The position numbers were made by a program, and so were the translations under genes. Of a stretch of DNA of 7,565 nt, positions 5,567-7,565 are shown piece after piece. The DNA is from Deltaproteobacteria bacterium (GTDB taxonomy: Bacteria; Desulfobacterota; Dissulfuribacteria; Dissulfuribacterales; UBA3076). Numbering within the stretch: the stretch's first letter is position 1; the number at the start of each line of letters is the position of its first letter. The notes under the pieces were generated by a model. That model searched no databases and was not told the origin of the DNA. It saw only the letters and a program-made list of their open reading frames with translations. The stretch covers positions 1-7,565 of the forward strand of contig JAUWHV010000168.1 of NCBI GenBank assembly GCA_030605675.1. The letters are read 5' to 3'.

Positions 5567-6434
5567 GCCACCCACCGAGCTGTAAGCGTTTACAGGGCAC
5601 CAACTCGCCGATTTTCATGTTTTTGTTTATCCAGAGCCCGAAAGGGGATCTTTCATCGTCAAAAATATCTACTTTTAAGTCCCATCCCTCATCTGATGCC
5701 TGCTGTTTCATATATTCAGCCATGGCCGGCACTACAGGCCATTCTGTGTAGAAATGTCCTGCGTCTATGATGGCCTTTCCCATCTGTTCTGCTTCCCTGG
5801 CAATGTGATGTTTTATCTCAGCACTCAGAAAGAGGTCGGCATTTTCATCCACGGCCATAGGCCAAAGGTCGGAGCCGGAACCTCCGCAAAGAGCTACCCT
5901 GGTAATCATTTGCTCAGGGTGGCCTACTACTAAAAGGCCCGGATTTCTTAACATGCTTGAGACCTTGAGCATTATTTCGGATAATTTACAGCCATAGGGA
6001 AGGTTGCCGATTCTTCCCAGTCCCACTGATGGCGGGTTGGGTTTAGATGTGCGGAGAGGTTTTACGTCAGAAAGACCAAGTGCAATGGCCAATAGGTCGC
6101 TAACACCGCCAACAGTCGAGTCCAGGTTGGTGTGGGCTGCTGTAAGGGCTATGTTTTTGCGCAAAAAACCCGCCAGAAGGCGGGGAAGTTGTTTTGAGAT
6201 GTCAAGGGAGCTTACGGGCCGAAACAGTAAAGGATGGTGTGTCAATACCATCTGGGCCTTTCGCTCAAAGGCTGCCTCTAATACATTTTCTGTAGCATCA
6301 AGGGCGACCATCAGTCTTTGAACAGGCGCATCCGGGTCTCCAACCTGCAACCCTATATTATCCCACGATTCTGCTAGCTCAGGAGGTGCCCACTTGCTAA
6401 GAACATTCCATATCTCACATACAGTTGGAGTCAT
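5562..6434 (-). CDS. Nif3-like dinuclear metal centre protein (YbgI/YqfO family)
   Basis: A 290-residue cytoplasmic protein of the Nif3 family, toroidal hexamers with a two-metal centre; some members are annotated GTP cyclohydrolase I type 2, but the physiological reaction is not established. Metal-ligand motifs are visible: LTHHPLLF (His66, His67) near residue 66, AHTNLDS with His101 and Asp105, and DAGHFYTEWP with His227 and Glu231. Other family marks are ESWDNIGLQVGD 22-33 and CGGSGSDL 183-190. Length lies between E. coli YbgI (about 247) and the Firmicute forms with a PII-like insertion (about 370), so that insertion is absent or greatly reduced. The ATG at 6434 fits the family N-terminus; the upstream Shine-Dalgarno is poor. 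It is first of a probable unit with the zinc-ribbon gene and lies downstream of a terminator that closes the tRNA transcript. Confidence 0.95.
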   Translation of the reverse strand: MTPTVCEIWNVLSKWAPPELAESWDNIGLQVGDPDAPVQRLMVALDATENVLEAAFERKAQMVLTHHPLLFRPVSSLDISKQLPRLLAGFLRKNIALTAAHTNLDSTVGGVSDLLAIALGLSDVKPLRTSKPNPPSVGLGRIGNLPYGCKLSEIMLKVSSMLRNPGLLVVGHPEQMITRVALCGGSGSDLWPMAVDENADLFLSAEIKHHIAREAEQMGKAIIDAGHFYTEWPVVPAMAEYMKQQASDEGWDLKVDIFDDERSPFGLWINKNMKIGELVPCKRLQLGGWR

Positions 6435-6478
6435 GGTGGTTATTCCACTTTTTGATTCTGCTTGAGGCCCTCAAGACG

Positions 6479-6510
6479 AAAAAAGGTGCAACATGATGGA
6501 GTTGCACCTT
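6479..6510 (-). terminator. intrinsic terminator after the tRNA gene
   Basis: On the minus strand AAGGTGCAAC and GTTGCACCTT form a perfect 10-bp stem with an 8-base loop (TCCATCAT), running into a six-T tract of which four T lie beyond the stem. It sits 87 bases after the tRNA 3' end and 44 bases before the Nif3 ATG, so it should end the tRNA transcript and separate it from nif3. Confidence 0.8.
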
Positions 6511-6597
6511 CTGCTTTGCAGATTGTTCGACCTGAGATAATTTTGATTCAATACCGTATTCAGTCAGAATTTTTACTATCCTCGCATTTATTATAAA

Positions 6598-6671
6598 TGG
6601 GCCCACCAGGATTCGAACCTGGGACCAACCGGTTATGAGCCGGTGGCTCTGACCAACTGAGCTATGGGCCC
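6598..6671 (-). tRNA. tRNA with CAU anticodon, probably Ile2 (TilS-dependent)
   Basis: A 74-base cloverleaf on the minus strand: acceptor GGGCCCA/TGGGCCC with discriminator A, D-stem GCTC/GAGC, anticodon stem ACCGG/CCGGT with loop CTCATAA (anticodon CAT), variable TGGTC, T-arm CCAGG-TTCGAAT-CCTGG. All stems pair fully. CCA is not encoded (the genome continues TTTAT), so it must be added by tRNA nucleotidyltransferase. CAT could mean elongator Met, initiator Met or Ile2. The paired position 1-72 argues against initiator. C4-G69 and C5-G68 are known TilS recognition features of Ile2 in E. coli and are present here, favouring Ile2, where C34 is modified to lysidine to read AUA. Met elongator remains possible. 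Confidence 0.95.
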
Positions 6672-6687
6672 ACCGGTTAAAGAAGTA

Positions 6688-6715
6688 ATTATATTCCGAC
6701 AGTCAGTATTGTCAA
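6688..6715 (-). promoter_or_regulatory. consensus sigma-70 promoter of the tRNA gene
   Basis: TTGACA (6715-6710) and TATAAT (6693-6688) are both perfect consensus hexamers with a 16-bp spacer. Transcription would start near 6681, leaving about ten bases of leader before the mature tRNA 5' end at 6671. This is by far the best promoter in the window and fits a highly expressed stable RNA. Confidence 0.88.
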
Positions 6716-6798
6716 GAAGCAGTCGAGCTTCTCTGTGCTGACGTACGAACGAAATTGACATACGTCTTCGTGTTTCTCAGGCACAGTCCCTTTTTCGT

Positions 6799-6814
6799 GT
6801 CATTGCGAGGAGCG
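6799..6814 (+). repeat. partial GTCATTGCGAGGAGCG dispersed repeat
   Basis: GTCATTGCGAGGAGCG matches what I recall as the opening of a widespread bacterial dispersed repeat that normally continues with an AAGCGACG…GGCAATCTC-type half; here only the first half is recognisable, followed by a similar GGTTGCGAGG. It lies in the 191-base gap between the tRNA promoter and the GGDEF gene; nothing else is evident in that gap. Confidence 0.45.
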
Positions 6815-6862
6815 TCAACGGTTGCGAGGTGTAGCTTGGAGGAGTTATTCCTTTACAGGTCC

Positions 6863-7378
6863 TTATGTGCTGACCTGGTTGCGTCCATAGCCCTTGGCGC
6901 GGTACAGGGCGTTGTCCGCTGCCTTGATTACCTCCAGCGGAGTGTTGTGGCGATCATCTCGTTCGGCTACGCCAATGCTGACGGTTACGGACACACTCCT
7001 TTGAGATTTCTTGATTGTCGCCGGATTCTCCGGTTTCTTTTTGGGTCGTTCTGGTCCGCGCAAAATGAACTCCGACGTTTCAATCGTCTTTCTCAATCTT
7101 TCTACGTGAGGGATAACATCCAGCAATGAGCAAGGAAAGATCACGGTGAATTCTTCGCCGCCGTAGCGAAAGCCCTTGCCGCCGCCGGTCACCCTCGCAA
7201 GCTTCGAGGCGACCATACACAAGACATGATCTCCCACATCATGCCCATACCAGTCGTTGAACTTTTTGAAGTGGTCTATATCGACCATGGCAACTGTATA
7301 CTGTCTGTCCAGCTTGAGAAGTGCTTCTTTCAAGGCCCTTCTGCCCGGCAGTCCGGTTAACGCGTCATGGTATGCCAT
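6863..7378 (-). CDS. GGDEF-domain diguanylate cyclase, apparently 5'-truncated
   Basis: A 171-residue protein that is essentially only a GGDEF domain, the fold that joins two GTP into cyclic di-GMP. Seen: HDALTGLPGRRAL 4-16, VDIDHFKKFND 32-42 (metal Asp33), GHDVGD 45-50, active-site RYGGEEF 71-77, a Lys/Pro-rich loop about 107-128, and the closing VSIGVAE and ADNALYRAKGYGRN. The inhibitory RxxD site normally six residues before GGEEF is absent (TGGG at 64-67). The catalytic residues are intact, but the N-terminal sensor or membrane part such enzymes need for dimerisation is missing: four codons before the ATG is an in-frame TAA inside TTAGC-type repeat DNA, and no Shine-Dalgarno precedes the ATG. 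Either a recent 5' truncation or a small stand-alone enzyme; I favour truncation, probably inactive in the cell. Confidence 0.85.
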   Translation of the reverse strand: MAYHDALTGLPGRRALKEALLKLDRQYTVAMVDIDHFKKFNDWYGHDVGDHVLCMVASKLARVTGGGKGFRYGGEEFTVIFPCSLLDVIPHVERLRKTIETSEFILRGPERPKKKPENPATIKKSQRSVSVTVSIGVAERDDRHNTPLEVIKAADNALYRAKGYGRNQVST

Positions 7379-7384
7379 ACTGTG

Positions 7385-7411
7385 CGGTTAGCCGTCAGCG
7401 GTTAGCCATTA
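7385..7411. repeat. TTAGC-type microrepeat, left arm
   Basis: CGGTTAGCC is repeated at 7385-7393 and 7399-7407 (14-bp period), and GTTAGCCATTA (7401-7411) is the exact inverse of TAATGGCTAAC at 7547-7557. The repeat lies exactly where the GGDEF gene loses its N-terminal part. Confidence 0.65.
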
Positions 7412-7419
7412 GCATTAAA

Positions 7420-7425
7420 AAGGAG
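7420..7425 (+). promoter_or_regulatory. Shine-Dalgarno of the mini four-helix gene
   Basis: AAGGAG five bases before the ATG at 7431, a canonical ribosome-binding site still in place although the gene behind it is broken. Confidence 0.7.
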
Positions 7426-7430
7426 TAGAG

Positions 7431-7556
7431 ATGAGAGATTTTAGAGAACTCAAGGTATGGGAGAAAGCCCATCGTCTTACGCTACAGATCTATAGAATCA
7501 CAAGAAATTTTTTTCTGATGAACAATTTTATCCAAAAGCTAAACGTTAATGGCTAA
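7431..7556 (+). pseudogene. miniature four-helix-bundle gene with internal deletion
   Basis: A 41-codon frame with a canonical ribosome-binding site. Residues 1-27 (beginning MRDFRELKVWEKAHRLTLQI) are the standard N-terminal helix of four-helix-bundle (S23/IVP) proteins. Normal members then run about 80 more residues; here the frame passes a T7 tract (7508-7514) and ends within 14 residues as NNFIQKLNVNG, which resembles the C-terminal end (…LIxKLxAN) I recall for the family. In the -1 frame after the T7 tract one reads SDEQF, which resembles the next family segment, so the likeliest history is a homopolymer frameshift plus an internal deletion joining N- and C-terminal ends. The stop lies within a TTAGC-type repeat. 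Not expected to fold as a four-helix bundle. Confidence 0.65.
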
Positions 7557-7557
7557 C
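7547..7557. repeat. TTAGC-type microrepeat, right arm
   Basis: TAATGGCTAAC, exact inverse of 7401-7411; allowing two mismatches the match extends to 16 bases. Together the arms bracket the mini four-helix gene. The repeat continues (AGCTAATC) to the window edge. Confidence 0.6.
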
Positions 7558-7565
7558 AGCTAATC

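Noticed and set aside
5387..5770. 127-codon plus-strand frame across the zinc-ribbon/nif3 junction
   Set aside because: Runs antisense through two well-supported genes and their ribosome-binding site; composition is that of a shadow frame.
6415..6606. 63-codon minus-strand frame between the tRNA and nif3
   Set aside because: Its ATG is inside the tRNA 3' end and it reads through the terminator hairpin into nif3; a chance frame.
6755..7129. 124-codon plus-strand frame opposite the GGDEF gene
   Set aside because: Antisense to a clear GGDEF domain and starting in repeat-like intergenic DNA; no independent support.
7508..7514. Programmed -1 frameshift at the T7 tract in the mini four-helix gene
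   Set aside because: The -1 frame gains only about 11 residues before a stop, and no stimulatory structure is visible; ordinary decay is simpler.

Overview
The window reads as a chromosomal segment of a Gram-negative-like bacterium of moderate GC content, most plausibly a Desulfobacterota/deltaproteobacterial relative. That placement is an inference from gene content (helicase/exonuclease repair gene, Nif3–C4-zinc-ribbon–RNase P RNA cluster, four-helix-bundle genes, many short intergenic microrepeats), not from a marker phylogeny. There is no phage, CRISPR array or complete insertion sequence.

Layout. 1-194 (+) is the 3' end of a four-helix-bundle (23S rRNA IVP-type) gene. 300-3206 (+) is a large fused gene: a MrfA/YprA-type DEAD/DEAH repair helicase with a four-cysteine DUF1998/MZB domain, a G-rich repeat-like linker, then a MrfB/YprB-type DEDD exonuclease. 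Everything from 3252 to 7378 lies on the minus strand. Read in its own direction this block runs: a 5'-truncated GGDEF gene (7378-6863), tRNA(CAU) behind a consensus sigma-70 promoter (6715-6598), a hairpin terminator (6510-6479), a Nif3-family gene (6434-5562), a coiled-coil C4 zinc-ribbon protein with a TTG start (5507-4797), RNase P RNA rnpB (4620-4249) and panB (4112-3252). A miniaturised, broken four-helix-bundle gene (7431-7556, +) sits at the right edge, flanked by an 11-bp inverted repeat.

Functions. The fused helicase-nuclease would unwind DNA and trim or excise the strand from one polypeptide; in Bacillus the equivalent activities are the separate MrfA and MrfB proteins of a mitomycin-lesion repair pathway. 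PanB makes ketopantoate for pantothenate and coenzyme A. The RNase P RNA and tRNA gene belong to the tRNA-processing and translation core; the tRNA is probably the TilS-dependent Ile2 species. The Nif3 and zinc-ribbon proteins are widespread but poorly understood.

The most interesting signals are (a) the single-chain MrfA–MrfB fusion, whose interdomain linker is encoded by a G-run microrepeat resembling intergenic repeat DNA, and (b) the density of short-period microrepeats (7-bp AT-rich, TTAGC-type, GTAACCGTTCACGG-type) at nearly every gene boundary, with four-helix-bundle genes at both ends and two gene truncations (GGDEF and mini four-helix gene) beside one such repeat.
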